Assembly (NCBI GenBank): GCA_028280265.1
Contig: JANQMD010000050.1
Span: forward strand, 50,601-114,600
Direction of reading: 5' to 3'
Length of the DNA stretch: 64,000 nucleotides
Source: Flavobacteriaceae bacterium
GTDB taxonomy: Bacteria > Bacteroidota > Bacteroidia > Flavobacteriales > Flavobacteriaceae
Numbering within the stretch: the stretch's first letter is position 1; each line of letters begins with the position of its first letter. Position numbers and translations under genes: made by a program. Shown piece by piece: positions 35,885 through 45,170 of this stretch. The notes beneath the pieces were generated by a model. It had not been told where the DNA came from and searched no databases. It worked only from the letters and a program-made list of their open reading frames with translations.

Positions 35885-37069
35885 ATGAATTTATTACCAC
35901 TCTTCTCTTTTCCTGACTTTAATATTCATAGTACTCCATTATTAATCTTGGTTTCTCAAGGACTCATTTTTGTTTTTCTTCTGTTTGTGAAATACTTTAA
36001 AAAGAGAAACCCTTCTCACCTCATTTTAGCACTGATTCTCCTTTTGGTTTGCTATCAGCAAACCTGTTATACAGTAGGATTTATGGGCTGGTATAATGTG
36101 TATAGAACAACCAAGATCAATTATTTTTTAATCCCCATATCATTGGCTTTAGCCCCTATGATATATCTGTATGTAAAGTCGATTACTACATCGAAGTTTA
36201 CGTTTGGAGGAAAAGATTGGTGGCATTTTTCGGGAGCTTTTATGTTGATAGGCTTTCGTTTATTTATCTACGTGTATGACTTTTTACAACTAGGTTTTCA
36301 CGAAACACAAAACGGTGTGTTAAAAATCGCTGTTGATGAAGCAATCGTTCAGCCCATATTGGTATTTTTAGATTTTGCAGCCATGTTGCTGTATTTGGCA
36401 TTTACGTTTCAATTATTCTATAACTATCGGAATAAAATCAAACAGTATTTTTCGAATACATACAAGCTAGAGCTAAATTGGGTACTTAGTTTTTTACTCG
36501 TATTTACAAGTCTTTTCTTATATAGCTTTATCCAAACTTTAATTACTGAACTCATTACACCGTTGAGTTACACACAACAGTGGTGGTTGAATCTATTTAT
36601 GGCTCTCATTACACTTTATGTTGGAATAACAGGGTATTTTACGGATACCACAAAATTGAAAAAGTTAAAGTTCACCTTTACACCGAATCCAATTAGTATT
36701 CCACAGTCCGATCGCACAAAAGAAGTATCTCAGGAAGAGATCGATTTGGTAAAAAATTATATGACTACTGAAAAGTCGTACTTAAATCCAGAATTGAATC
36801 TTTCAGAACTGGCTGAAGAACTAAAAATGACTCGCGTTCAATTGTCTCAGGTAATCAATGCAGGTTTTCAGAAGAACTTCAATGATTTTATCAATGAATT
36901 TCGAGTAAAGGCCTTCAAAGAAAAAATTCATGAAGGCAAACACAAACAGCTATCTTTATTAGGAATTGCCTACGATTGCGGTTTTAATAGCAAAGCTACG
37001 TTCAACAGGGTATTTAAAAAGTTAACGAACACTTCTCCAACAGAATTTCTCAATTCTCAAATGACGTAA
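35885..37069 (+). CDS. AraC family regulator with N-terminal membrane domain
   Basis: A 394-residue membrane-bound regulator. About seven hydrophobic helices fill residues 15-245 (PLLILVSQGLIFVFLLFVKYF is the first). The C-terminal AraC DNA-binding domain (about 285-390) has the first helix-turn-helix at LNLSELAEELKMTRVQLSQVI and the second at SLLGIAYDCGFNSKATFNRVF. The start was set at ATG 35885; a TTG two codons upstream is possible. It is a paralogue of the regulator at 56328-57479, and both have a GATTTGAGAC motif nearby. It probably controls the DoxX operon that follows. The signal sensed is unknown. Confidence 0.9.
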   Translation: MNLLPLFSFPDFNIHSTPLLILVSQGLIFVFLLFVKYFKKRNPSHLILALILLLVCYQQTCYTVGFMGWYNVYRTTKINYFLIPISLALAPMIYLYVKSITTSKFTFGGKDWWHFSGAFMLIGFRLFIYVYDFLQLGFHETQNGVLKIAVDEAIVQPILVFLDFAAMLLYLAFTFQLFYNYRNKIKQYFSNTYKLELNWVLSFLLVFTSLFLYSFIQTLITELITPLSYTQQWWLNLFMALITLYVGITGYFTDTTKLKKLKFTFTPNPISIPQSDRTKEVSQEEIDLVKNYMTTEKSYLNPELNLSELAEELKMTRVQLSQVINAGFQKNFNDFINEFRVKAFKEKIHEGKHKQLSLLGIAYDCGFNSKATFNRVFKKLTNTSPTEFLNSQMT

Positions 37070-37072
37070 GAC

Positions 37073-37082
37073 GTCTCAAATC
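37073..37082. promoter_or_regulatory. GATTTGAGAC motif before the DoxX operon
   Basis: GTCTCAAATC (the reverse complement of GATTTGAGAC) lies immediately after the AraC stop and about 90 bases before the DoxX-like start. It is a candidate binding site for the adjacent regulator. Confidence 0.45.
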
Positions 37083-37172
37083 GTATTTAAGCCCTCTTAA
37101 TATGCTCTGAGTCGCTCAACCTATTAATGAGTTGCAATTTTGTTTCATCAAAACGAAATAAAATCAATACTC

Positions 37173-37664
37173 ATGAAAACAACTTTGTTAAAAACATTTA
37201 AAATTATCATTACTCCAGTCGTGCAAAAACACTGGATCGGTGATTTCTTATTCGCAATCCCTAGAGTCATTTGTGGTCTATTATTAACACTAAGTTTCGG
37301 ATCCGATAAGTTTGGAATGCCTTGGTCTTCTACACCGAATCTTGGGCTTTTTGAAGTAGCCGCATGGTTTCCAAAAGACGTAGCTGATTACGGAGGAATC
37401 TTCGCTCTAGCACCTGTATTCTTTGCTTGGATGGGTGCTTTTAGTGAAGCGGTAGGGGGACTCTTCCTGGCACTTGGACTAAAAACGAGAATTGCTTCAT
37501 TTTTAATCATGTGTACCATGTTAGTAGCCATTTTCTTGCAAAAGTGGGGACAAGGAATGTGGTCTATGCTGCCAGCAATGGGATTCCTGTGGGTAGCCAT
37601 TTACAACCTGTATTTAGGATCAGGAAGATTTGGAATCGATTATCTCATCTCTAAAAAACGATAA
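37173..37664 (+). CDS. DoxX-like membrane protein
   Basis: A 163-residue protein with four hydrophobic helices of the DoxX/DoxD type (IPRVICGLLLTLSFGSDKF, ALAPVFFAWMGAFSEAVGGL, SFLIMCTMLVAIFL, MLPAMGFLWVAIYNLYL). The GSDKFGMP and LALGLKTRIAS parts are typical of family members. These proteins are quinone-linked or of unknown role. The start was placed at ATG 37173 (MKTTLLK). It is the first gene of a three-gene operon behind the AraC regulator. Confidence 0.85.
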   Translation: MKTTLLKTFKIIITPVVQKHWIGDFLFAIPRVICGLLLTLSFGSDKFGMPWSSTPNLGLFEVAAWFPKDVADYGGIFALAPVFFAWMGAFSEAVGGLFLALGLKTRIASFLIMCTMLVAIFLQKWGQGMWSMLPAMGFLWVAIYNLYLGSGRFGIDYLISKKR

Positions 37665-37666
37665 CC

Positions 37667-38056
37667 ATGAAAAAATATACAATTACACTTGCATTTGTTT
37701 TCAGTTTCATTTTTACAAGCTGTGTACAACAAGAACACCAAAAAGAAGTAACCATTGCAGTTGACATGAATGATATGGAAGCTTTTGAAAGCATTGGAAT
37801 CCGCGGGAATTTTCTTCCCAGTAAATGGAGAGAAACAGTTCCTATGACAGATGAAGACAAAGATGGAATTTATACCATTACGTTTCAGAGAAAAACAGCC
37901 GCTTATGGCATTGAATTCAAGTTTGTAAAAAATGGCAACGAATTCGAGTTAAAAGATCAGGATAACAGAGCAATTGTATTTGAATACAGACCAGAAACCA
38001 TCGAGTACACAGGAAAATTTAATAATAACAAAGACATTAAAATCAACAGAAAATGA
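37667..38056 (+). CDS. Small lipoprotein with CBM20/48-like fold
   Basis: A 129-residue lipoprotein, with signal peptide and lipobox IFTSC (Cys near 19). The mature part resembles a starch-binding or isoamylase-N-like beta sandwich: IGIRGNFLPSKWRETVPM, then DEDKDGIYTITFQ, then FKFVKNGNEFELKDQDNR. Whether it binds sugar is unknown. It starts two bases after the DoxX stop, and its own stop overlaps the next start by four bases, so it is translationally coupled on both sides. Confidence 0.75.
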   Translation: MKKYTITLAFVFSFIFTSCVQQEHQKEVTIAVDMNDMEAFESIGIRGNFLPSKWRETVPMTDEDKDGIYTITFQRKTAAYGIEFKFVKNGNEFELKDQDNRAIVFEYRPETIEYTGKFNNNKDIKINRK

Positions 38057-38940
38057 AAAAAATCATCATACTTCTACTATTTATCAGTTTGCAAGTAATA
38101 GGGCAAGTTAAAGGAAACAGAAACATTGAAACGAGAACTTTTGAGGTTAAAAACCTTGAAGTAGTGAAAGTAAACTTTTATGCAAATATCACCATTGATC
38201 AATCGGCTAAGGAAGGATTGACGATTACTATGGACAGCAATCTGTTTGATAAAATTGATACAGAAGTTGTTGATGGGGTTTTGCACCTGAATCAATTGAA
38301 GTGGATTCAACCCTCAAAACAAGCAACTATAACAATTGGAGCGCCCGATTTAAAAAGAGTTGAAAATGGAACACATCGAACACTCCGTATTGTAAATGTG
38401 AACAACGACTCTTTACAGGTGATGGCTTTTATAGGAAAGGTGATTGTAAAGGGGAAAACGGAGCAGTTCAATATTGGTATTGAAAATGGAACCATTGATG
38501 CTTCTAACCTAAAAGCAAAAGACACGAGAGTAAACATTTGGGGTTGGGGAAAAGCGATTTTAAATATAGAAAACGAGGTGTTTTCAACCCTTAAAAAAGA
38601 TGCAAGACTGGAATTCGTGAATACTCCTAGAGTCTTAAAAGGAGATACCAAAAGAGCAATAGCTAGAACAAAAAAAGTGAAAAATTTGGAAATCCAATGG
38701 ATTAACCTAAAAATCAAAAACAATTCGTGGAACCGAAATCATTTTGTTGTTGTAGGACCTAAAAAAGATGGAAGTAAATTTAGTTATGGATTTCCTATGA
38801 TGCCAGGTCGAGTAAAAAAAGAACGATGGAGCGTAGGAAGTAAGATTTACAAGATAAGTAAACTTGGAATCCGAAAATTACTTACCACAATTACAAAAGA
38901 AGATGAAGGAACAACAGTGAAACTATTCAAAAAAAGATGA
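38053..38940 (+). CDS. GIN-domain (DUF2807) secreted protein
   Basis: A 295-residue protein with signal peptide MKKIIILLLFISLQVIGQ. The mature part starts with NIETRTFEVKNLEVVKVNFYANITIDQ, the typical opening of the DUF2807 (GIN) auto-transporter-like head domain, followed by repeats of short beta strands (right-handed helix pattern). A C-terminal tail of about 90 residues is basic. Its function is unknown; the family is common in Bacteroidota near regulators. It is the third gene of the DoxX operon, followed by a terminator. Confidence 0.85.
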   Translation: MKKIIILLLFISLQVIGQVKGNRNIETRTFEVKNLEVVKVNFYANITIDQSAKEGLTITMDSNLFDKIDTEVVDGVLHLNQLKWIQPSKQATITIGAPDLKRVENGTHRTLRIVNVNNDSLQVMAFIGKVIVKGKTEQFNIGIENGTIDASNLKAKDTRVNIWGWGKAILNIENEVFSTLKKDARLEFVNTPRVLKGDTKRAIARTKKVKNLEIQWINLKIKNNSWNRNHFVVVGPKKDGSKFSYGFPMMPGRVKKERWSVGSKIYKISKLGIRKLLTTITKEDEGTTVKLFKKR

Positions 38941-38948
38941 TTACCATA

Positions 38949-38975
38949 GAGCACCCGAGTATTTGGGTGCTTATT
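38949..38975 (+). terminator. Terminator of the DoxX operon
   Basis: AGCACCC (38950-38956) pairs with GGGTGCT (38965-38971) around an 8-base loop, with TATTA after it. The T-run is short, so strength is doubtful. Confidence 0.5.
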
Positions 38976-39048
38976 ACATCCACTCATTTTGCCTTGAAAT
39001 AAGGAGTATGAGTTTAAAAAAGTTGAGAAGTAATAATAAGTGAAGGCT

Positions 39049-39951
39049 CTAGAGGAAAACTTCTTGAGCCGTGCGAAATGTATTGGCGTGTGCTTCTACA
39101 ATGATATTGATGTCTTTAGAGTATCCGCCACCCATGCTACACATAACAGGAATGTTGTAGTCCTTGCAGGTTTGTAAAACAATGCGATCGCGCTCCATGC
39201 ATCCTTCCATACTCAACGAGAGTTTGCCCAATTTGTCAGATTCAATCACATCTACTCCTGAGAGGTAATAAATAAAATCGGGCTCTTCGTTTAAGATCAG
39301 TTTTGGAAGCGTTTGCCTTAAAATATCAAGATATTCTTCATCTTGTACCCCATTTTCTAATGCAATGTCTAAATCACTGGCCTCTTTGTGAAATGGGTAA
39401 TTCGACTTCCCGTGCATAGAAAAGGTAAAAACACTATCATCATTCCGAAAAATCTCAGCGGTTCCGTTTCCTTGATGGACATCTAAATCGACAATCAAGA
39501 TTTTTTTCACAAGATTTTTATACTGCAAATACCGGGCTCCAATTGCCTGATCATTAAACATGCAAAAACCCTCACCTCTGTCGGTAAAAGCATGATGTGT
39601 TCCTCCAGCAATGTTCATGGAAATTCCATGTTGAAGCGCGTATTCACTGGCTTTCATCGTTCCATCTGCAATCACAATTTCACGCTCGATTAACAACTCA
39701 TTCAATGGAAAACCAATTTTTCTTGCAGCTCTCTGATCCAGTGTGAGGTTCAATAAATCAGAAACATATTCAGCATCATGCACTAAGAAGATATACTTGT
39801 TATTTGGAATTTCAGGTTCAAAGAAATTTTCATTGGTACAGGTTCCTTCATGCAAAAGTTGTTGATGAAGAAATTCATATTTCCCCATAGGGAATCGATG
39901 TCCCAATGGCAGTGGGTGTCTGTAAATAGGATGGTATGCTATCTTGAGCAT
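39049..39951 (-). CDS. Histone deacetylase superfamily protein
   Basis: A 300-residue zinc-dependent deacetylase of the arginase-deacetylase fold. The motifs are GGTHHAFTDRGEGFCMFND near 116-134 (catalytic His pair), DLDVHQGNGTAEIF near 157-170 (zinc Asp and His), SMHGKSNYPF near 178, and YLSGVDVIESDKLG near 231-244 (zinc Asp). Bacterial members act on acetylated polyamines or other small molecules, or on proteins; the substrate here is unknown. Eight bases separate it from the MG2-plug gene upstream, so it may be in the same transcript. Confidence 0.93.
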   Translation of the reverse strand: MLKIAYHPIYRHPLPLGHRFPMGKYEFLHQQLLHEGTCTNENFFEPEIPNNKYIFLVHDAEYVSDLLNLTLDQRAARKIGFPLNELLIEREIVIADGTMKASEYALQHGISMNIAGGTHHAFTDRGEGFCMFNDQAIGARYLQYKNLVKKILIVDLDVHQGNGTAEIFRNDDSVFTFSMHGKSNYPFHKEASDLDIALENGVQDEEYLDILRQTLPKLILNEEPDFIYYLSGVDVIESDKLGKLSLSMEGCMERDRIVLQTCKDYNIPVMCSMGGGYSKDINIIVEAHANTFRTAQEVFL

Positions 39952-39959
39952 TTGTAATT

Positions 39960-42509
39960 CTAAAACTGAACTGTTTTTGTTCCAGAAACAAAAATACTAT
40001 TGTTTACAATACCTTCAATATGTAAATCAACGCTTCCTTGATATTTTTTAGGAACCTTCAAACGAATGAATCCATTCCTATCAGCTTTTACCGCTGGAAA
40101 CCATTCTATAGACCCGAAAGCTTTGTAAAAAGACGAATTGTAATTCTGATACCTCGGTGTGTAGTATTTCTTTTGATCGCTGAAAGACAAAGGAAAAGAA
40201 TAGACGCCAAACTGATTGCTTTTGTCTTTTTTACTTCTCTCCAAAAAACGTCTTCTGGGGTTGGTAACCACATTAATCACACCACCAACACCTCTTAAAT
40301 CGTAACCCACTCCAGATTTGTTAATTTCAATGTAATCTACAATCTGCATGGGGAAATCCATTAAAAACTCATAATCATTCACAAGGATACCGTCTAAGAA
40401 TGCAATAGGATCTTGTTGATAGGGAGAGGCAGCGCCCATCCTTACCAAACGAACTTGATCCTGGTTGATGTTTTGTGAGGTTTCTACAGCACCTTGCCCT
40501 GAAGGCTGATTTGATCCTTGATTTGGATTTAAAGATTGATTTCCACCCAATGTAAGACTACTTCCAGCTCTTCTATTTTGCTCTCTTTTATCGGCAAAAT
40601 TATTTCTTTGAAACTGATAGCCACGTCTGCGTAAAAACTCCTCGATGGTTTGTTCTGGAGAATCATCATTAATAAAATTCACCTTCGAAAAAGGTTTGCT
40701 ATTCTTAATCTTTTCAACCCGAATGGCTTCTTTGTTGCTTTCGATAACGACCTCATCCAACACTTGAACTTCATTCAAACTAGCATTTGTACTGTTCAGA
40801 AGAAATGTAGAAAGCTCGTCATTGGCATCTTCAAGAAAAGAATCCTTCAGAAGAATGGAGTACAAATTGGACTGAAAACTAGGGATGGCAGCAGGAGAAA
40901 ATTGTACAGATAAACTAGGTTTTCTTGCCTTTCTTTTTCTGAAAGAGGTGACCTGATAAATCTCTTTTTCTGTGGGGAAAATTGTTTCGTGGGTAAAAGA
41001 ATTTTCGCCTTTGGCCAAAGCAAATACTTGAGTATTTGTGTTTTTCATGGGATAGGTAAGGAACAATCGCTCTTTTTTTGAGTTGGAATTTACTTTGGCA
41101 GTGATTCCTTTTTCAAAATCGTAAGACAAACTTGGTTTTTGAAAAATAGTTCTCCAGTCATAGCTACTCCACCCTTGAGTGATCAATAAGTTATCTAAGT
41201 CATTCAATACTTTAGGAGAGGTAGCCGAAAAATAATAGGCAGCATTTTCTACAAAGCCTCTTACATAAGGTTCCAAATAATTCTGAGATAAAATGCTAGA
41301 ATTTAAATTGTAAGACTTGGTGTCGGAAGGAAGGATAGAAACACTGATATTCTGTAATTCTTCCAGAGCAATATTTGTATTTAACTTCAGTCCAATCGTG
41401 ACAGAATCCTTATCGGGTTTCAAAAAACTTTGCTCATTTATTTGAGCATGAGAAATTCCTAAGGGATTAAAATACAAGCGTTCTAAAATAGGCTGATTTT
41501 GATCGGGATCAAATACCGTAAATATATTTACACCTGAAAACAAAACAGAAGGCCCTAAGATCTTAACCACTTGTGTCTTCTCTTCAAAGGAAAAAGAAGT
41601 CGTTGCCAAGGCAGCACCATTATGAATTGCTAAGGAATACTTTTTCCCTTTTAGCCTGTTGAGTGTTTCATTATTCGTTCTAAAAACGAGTGCGATTCTT
41701 CCTTTTCGTAATTTTTGCACGGAAATATTAAAACCATTTTTGTCAATCTTTGGAAATTGAGAAGAAACAGTTCCAGCGTTTGTTTGAACAACCACTCGAT
41801 ACTGGTCTGTTGTATTGGGAGTTACTTTCACTCTGCCAATACCAAACGGGTTCAATTGAAATTCATAAAGAACATTGTTGTTTTGGTCTACGACTTGCCC
41901 TTTGGCATTGGGCAGTCCAAACCCTTTTTGATCCTTCACAAGAATGCCCAATTGATTTTGAGTATCCGCTACTAGATGCCCTCCTTCGGGAAGCAGATCT
42001 ACGATATATTGATTGTCAGCAATAGCTCTTTTGATTTCTTTCTCTACATCAGGATCAATGACCTGGAAAGATTGTTCAAAGTAGTTACGCTCTTTGAAAT
42101 TCCGCATCCAATTGGTGTAGGCGCGAAGCGTGTATTGTCCCGAAGAAAAGAGGCTGTCTAATTCAAAGGCATTGTTAACAAAACCATTTTCAACTTTAAT
42201 CAACTTGCTTTTGATCAGCTGGTTCTTTTGATCGCTAATCGTTACATACAAATTAGTGGTATTGATGGAGGGAATCTTCTTTGCTTTGTCCAAAACATAC
42301 GCACTAAAGCCAAGCATTTCGGATTTGATAAATGTGGATTTGTTCATATGAACATACACCACCTCTCTAGGGGCAGTAATAAAAGCATTAAAATGATCAA
42401 TAATTTCTTTTTCTGAAACCTGTGCAGAAGTGAATGAAGAAAAGAACAGGAGTAAGATTAGAAAAATACGGTTCAACGGTTGTTTTTGTAGGTAACAAAT
42501 GAACTTCAT
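39960..42509 (-). CDS. Secreted MG2-like/TonB-plug-like protein, paralogue 1
   Basis: An 849-residue exported protein (signal peptide ending near FTSAQ, residue 29). The N-terminal half has alpha-2-macroglobulin MG-like beta domains: YVHMNKSTFIKSEMLGFSAYV near 57, then QYTLRAYTNWMRNF near 125, and LPEGGHLVADTQNQLGILV. The C-terminal part (about 620-760) resembles a TonB-receptor plug, with PEQTIEEFLRRRGYQF, PIAFLDGILVND, YIEINKSG and RGVGGVINVVTNP, but no barrel follows. I know this only as an uncharacterised flavobacterial family. The tandem paralogue upstream is highly similar over the first 600 residues. Confidence 0.8.
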   Translation of the reverse strand: MKFICYLQKQPLNRIFLILLLFFSSFTSAQVSEKEIIDHFNAFITAPREVVYVHMNKSTFIKSEMLGFSAYVLDKAKKIPSINTTNLYVTISDQKNQLIKSKLIKVENGFVNNAFELDSLFSSGQYTLRAYTNWMRNFKERNYFEQSFQVIDPDVEKEIKRAIADNQYIVDLLPEGGHLVADTQNQLGILVKDQKGFGLPNAKGQVVDQNNNVLYEFQLNPFGIGRVKVTPNTTDQYRVVVQTNAGTVSSQFPKIDKNGFNISVQKLRKGRIALVFRTNNETLNRLKGKKYSLAIHNGAALATTSFSFEEKTQVVKILGPSVLFSGVNIFTVFDPDQNQPILERLYFNPLGISHAQINEQSFLKPDKDSVTIGLKLNTNIALEELQNISVSILPSDTKSYNLNSSILSQNYLEPYVRGFVENAAYYFSATSPKVLNDLDNLLITQGWSSYDWRTIFQKPSLSYDFEKGITAKVNSNSKKERLFLTYPMKNTNTQVFALAKGENSFTHETIFPTEKEIYQVTSFRKRKARKPSLSVQFSPAAIPSFQSNLYSILLKDSFLEDANDELSTFLLNSTNASLNEVQVLDEVVIESNKEAIRVEKIKNSKPFSKVNFINDDSPEQTIEEFLRRRGYQFQRNNFADKREQNRRAGSSLTLGGNQSLNPNQGSNQPSGQGAVETSQNINQDQVRLVRMGAASPYQQDPIAFLDGILVNDYEFLMDFPMQIVDYIEINKSGVGYDLRGVGGVINVVTNPRRRFLERSKKDKSNQFGVYSFPLSFSDQKKYYTPRYQNYNSSFYKAFGSIEWFPAVKADRNGFIRLKVPKKYQGSVDLHIEGIVNNSIFVSGTKTVQF

Positions 42510-42576
42510 AAGAATGCTTTTGATTGCTTAAAGGTAATTAATATCCTTTGAAAACAAACTGCCCTAAGATGATGTT

Positions 42577-45069
42577 CTAAAACCGCAATGTTTTTACTTC
42601 TGATACAAACTTTTTTCCATTTACGATGCCTTCTAGGTACAAATTGATGTTATCTTGGTATTGTCCTGGAATCTTAAATTGTATGTTCCCATTCGAGTTT
42701 ACCTTTACATCAGGAAACCAGCCAATGGTTCCAAATGTCCTGAAAAACTCCGAACTGTAACTTTGGTATTTTGGCACATAAAACTTCTTGGGAGAATCGA
42801 AAGTTAGTGGAAAATTATATGAGGTGAAAACTGAACTTTTATCTTTTAGAGCCCTTAAGTACTGTCTTCTCTCTGGATTTGTTACAACATTAATAACTCC
42901 GCCTATATCTCTAATATTAGTATAAATAGGTTCTCCATTGTTACCCAATTCAATTCCTCTTCTATTAATACTATAACCCGTTCCTCTTTGGTTAATCTCA
43001 ATATAATCGACATGATTCATGTCTATGATAAATGCGTTTTCAGGGTTAAATGCGATCTGATCATTGACCAAAATAACAGGGTTGGCTCTAAGAGGAGGAG
43101 CTCCTATTCTTCTTACAATTGTTCTATCTAAAGGAGCTGCACCACCTCTTGCAAGTGATCCTGCTCTAAAGACTTCATATCCATTTTTCCTTAAAAACTG
43201 TTCAACAGATTGAGAGGGGGTATCATCAGTGATAAAATGCACTTTTGCAAAAGGCTTGCTATTTTTGATTTTTTCAATTCTCAAGGCTTCCTTTCTGCTT
43301 TCCAGTACAATTTCATCCAAGACCTGTACGTCATCCAATGTTTTCTCAGCAACAGGTTTCTCAATAGAAAATGCATCATCTTCCTTATTTTCAGAAAAAG
43401 CGTCTTTGAGCTGTGTTGTATAAGAATAAGAGTCTAAAGAAGGAATCTGTGAAGGAAAAAATTCTAGATTCAATTCAGGATTTCTAGATCGCTTCTTTTT
43501 AAACGAGGTTACTTTGTATGCCTCTTTGTCTTCGGGGAAAAGACCTCCATGAACAAAAGTTCTGTTGGGTTCCTCTAGGGTAAAAGCTTTTGTTTTATTG
43601 TTTCTTAGTGGGTATACCAAATAACTGTTGAATTTCTTTGAACTGGAATTGGCTTTGACTTGAATACCTTTTTCGAAGGAATATTGATAAATAGGTGTTT
43701 GGAAGATGTTGTTCCAATCATAACTACTCCATCCTTGTGTGATTAATAAGTTGTCCAGATTACTTTGTACTGTATACGAATCACTGGAAAAATAATAAGC
43801 AGCATTTTCTACATAGCCTCTTACATAGGGTTCTAAGTATGCTTGTGAGAGAATACTAGAGTTCATCTGATAGGATTTGGTGCTTTGTGGTAACACAGAA
43901 ACACTTAGGTTTTGTAATTGATCTACAGAGATATTTGCATTCAAACTCAGTTCCACCAACAGCGAATCTTTTTGCTTAGATACAATGCTAGATTTATTAG
44001 CACTGACTCTTGAGATTCCAGCATAGTTGAAATACAAACGCTCTAAGATGGGCTGATTTTGATCGGGATCGAAAACCGTAAAAATATTCATTCCGGAATA
44101 CAAGAGGCTTGGATCTAATATTTTGATGACTTCTTTTTTCCCATCAAAGGCAATGGAAGATGTCTTTAACTCCGCTCCGTTGTGAATGGCCAAATAATAG
44201 GATTTGCTTTTAAGATACTGTGCTGTTTTCTCATTGGTGCGAAACACAAGTGCAATCTTTCCCTTTCTCAATCTTTGTATTGAAATATTGAATCCTTTTT
44301 CATCTACCTTAGGCACATTGGCAGAGATTTTTTCTGAATTGGAATCAACAACCACACGATATTGACCTTTGACACTAGGAGTCATCTTTACTTTTGCAAT
44401 TCCAAACTGATTCAATTGAAAATCATAAATGACATTCTCATTCTGATCGAGAATCTGTCCTTTGGCATTGGCCAGCCCAAACCCTTTTTGATCCTTGACA
44501 AGAATCCCCAATTGATTTTGAGTATCAGCCACCAAATGCCCTCCTTCTGGGAATACATCTATGGTATATAGGTTGTCAGTAACACTTCTTTTGATCTCTT
44601 TCTCTACATCAGGATCGATGATTTGAAAGGGTTGTTCAAAATAATTACGCTCCTTAAAGTTTCGCATCCAGTTGGTATAGGCGCGAAGTGTATATTGACC
44701 CGAAGAGAAGAGGCTATCCAATTCAAACACATTGTTGGCAAAGCCATTTTCCACTTTGACGAGTTTGCTTTTCAGGATTTTGTCTTCTGCATCGCTAATG
44801 GTGACATACAAATTGGTAGTGTTGGTTGATGGAGTCTTTTTGGTTTTGTCTAAGACATAGGCACTAAACCCAAGCATTTCAGATTTGATGAACGTGGATT
44901 TGTTCATGTGGACATAGACCACTTCTCTAGGAGCAGCGATAAAGGTGTCAAATGAATCTACAATCTTCCCCTCAGTGGTCTGAGAAAATGAGGATATGCA
45001 AACAAATAGAAAAAGAAAAAATGTTTTTAGAAAGTTGGAGTACGTTGGTTGGAAAGTAGTTGTATTCAT
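42577..45069 (-). CDS. Secreted MG2-like/TonB-plug-like protein, paralogue 2
   Basis: An 830-residue protein with the same layout as its downstream neighbour: signal peptide (FFLFLFVCISSFSQ), MG-like domains with APREVVYVHMNKSTFIKSE shared exactly in part, and a plug-like C-terminus (PSQSVEQFLRKNGYEV, PVILVNDQIAFN, YIEINQRGTGYS, RDIGGVINVVTNPERR). The start was set at ATG 45067-45069, directly before the signal peptide. The two genes are separated by 67 bases and clearly arose by tandem duplication. Divergence is greatest in the plug-like part. Its function is unknown. Confidence 0.8.
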   Translation of the reverse strand: MNTTTFQPTYSNFLKTFFLFLFVCISSFSQTTEGKIVDSFDTFIAAPREVVYVHMNKSTFIKSEMLGFSAYVLDKTKKTPSTNTTNLYVTISDAEDKILKSKLVKVENGFANNVFELDSLFSSGQYTLRAYTNWMRNFKERNYFEQPFQIIDPDVEKEIKRSVTDNLYTIDVFPEGGHLVADTQNQLGILVKDQKGFGLANAKGQILDQNENVIYDFQLNQFGIAKVKMTPSVKGQYRVVVDSNSEKISANVPKVDEKGFNISIQRLRKGKIALVFRTNEKTAQYLKSKSYYLAIHNGAELKTSSIAFDGKKEVIKILDPSLLYSGMNIFTVFDPDQNQPILERLYFNYAGISRVSANKSSIVSKQKDSLLVELSLNANISVDQLQNLSVSVLPQSTKSYQMNSSILSQAYLEPYVRGYVENAAYYFSSDSYTVQSNLDNLLITQGWSSYDWNNIFQTPIYQYSFEKGIQVKANSSSKKFNSYLVYPLRNNKTKAFTLEEPNRTFVHGGLFPEDKEAYKVTSFKKKRSRNPELNLEFFPSQIPSLDSYSYTTQLKDAFSENKEDDAFSIEKPVAEKTLDDVQVLDEIVLESRKEALRIEKIKNSKPFAKVHFITDDTPSQSVEQFLRKNGYEVFRAGSLARGGAAPLDRTIVRRIGAPPLRANPVILVNDQIAFNPENAFIIDMNHVDYIEINQRGTGYSINRRGIELGNNGEPIYTNIRDIGGVINVVTNPERRQYLRALKDKSSVFTSYNFPLTFDSPKKFYVPKYQSYSSEFFRTFGTIGWFPDVKVNSNGNIQFKIPGQYQDNINLYLEGIVNGKKFVSEVKTLRF

Positions 45070-45119
45070 AGGGTATAGTTTCCAAGAATGCAACAAAAAT
45101 AATGCCGTTTTTTTTTCTT

Positions 45120-45149
45120 CTAACTGATTTGCTGCCCGTTAGCTACTTT
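45120..45149 (-). pseudogene. Relic of the metG 3' end
   Basis: Read on the minus strand, these bases encode KVANGQQIS followed by TAG. The intact metG ends in KVANGQQIS with TGA. The three differences before the stop fall at silent positions, meaning that this copy evolved under coding constraint before being displaced. Similarity stops at codon ten. Confidence 0.7.
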
Positions 45150-45170
45150 GTATTTTGATTGTTTGATTTG

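Noticed and set aside
37388..37600. Minus-strand frame inside the DoxX gene, and similar antisense frames across the window
   Set aside because: They are shadows of well-supported genes; the sense product has recognised family motifs in each case.
45120..45149. Chance similarity between the two metG-tail copies
   Set aside because: A 14-base identity plus silent-only codon differences plus a stop codon at the same place, exactly at both edges of a two-gene insert, is very unlikely by chance.
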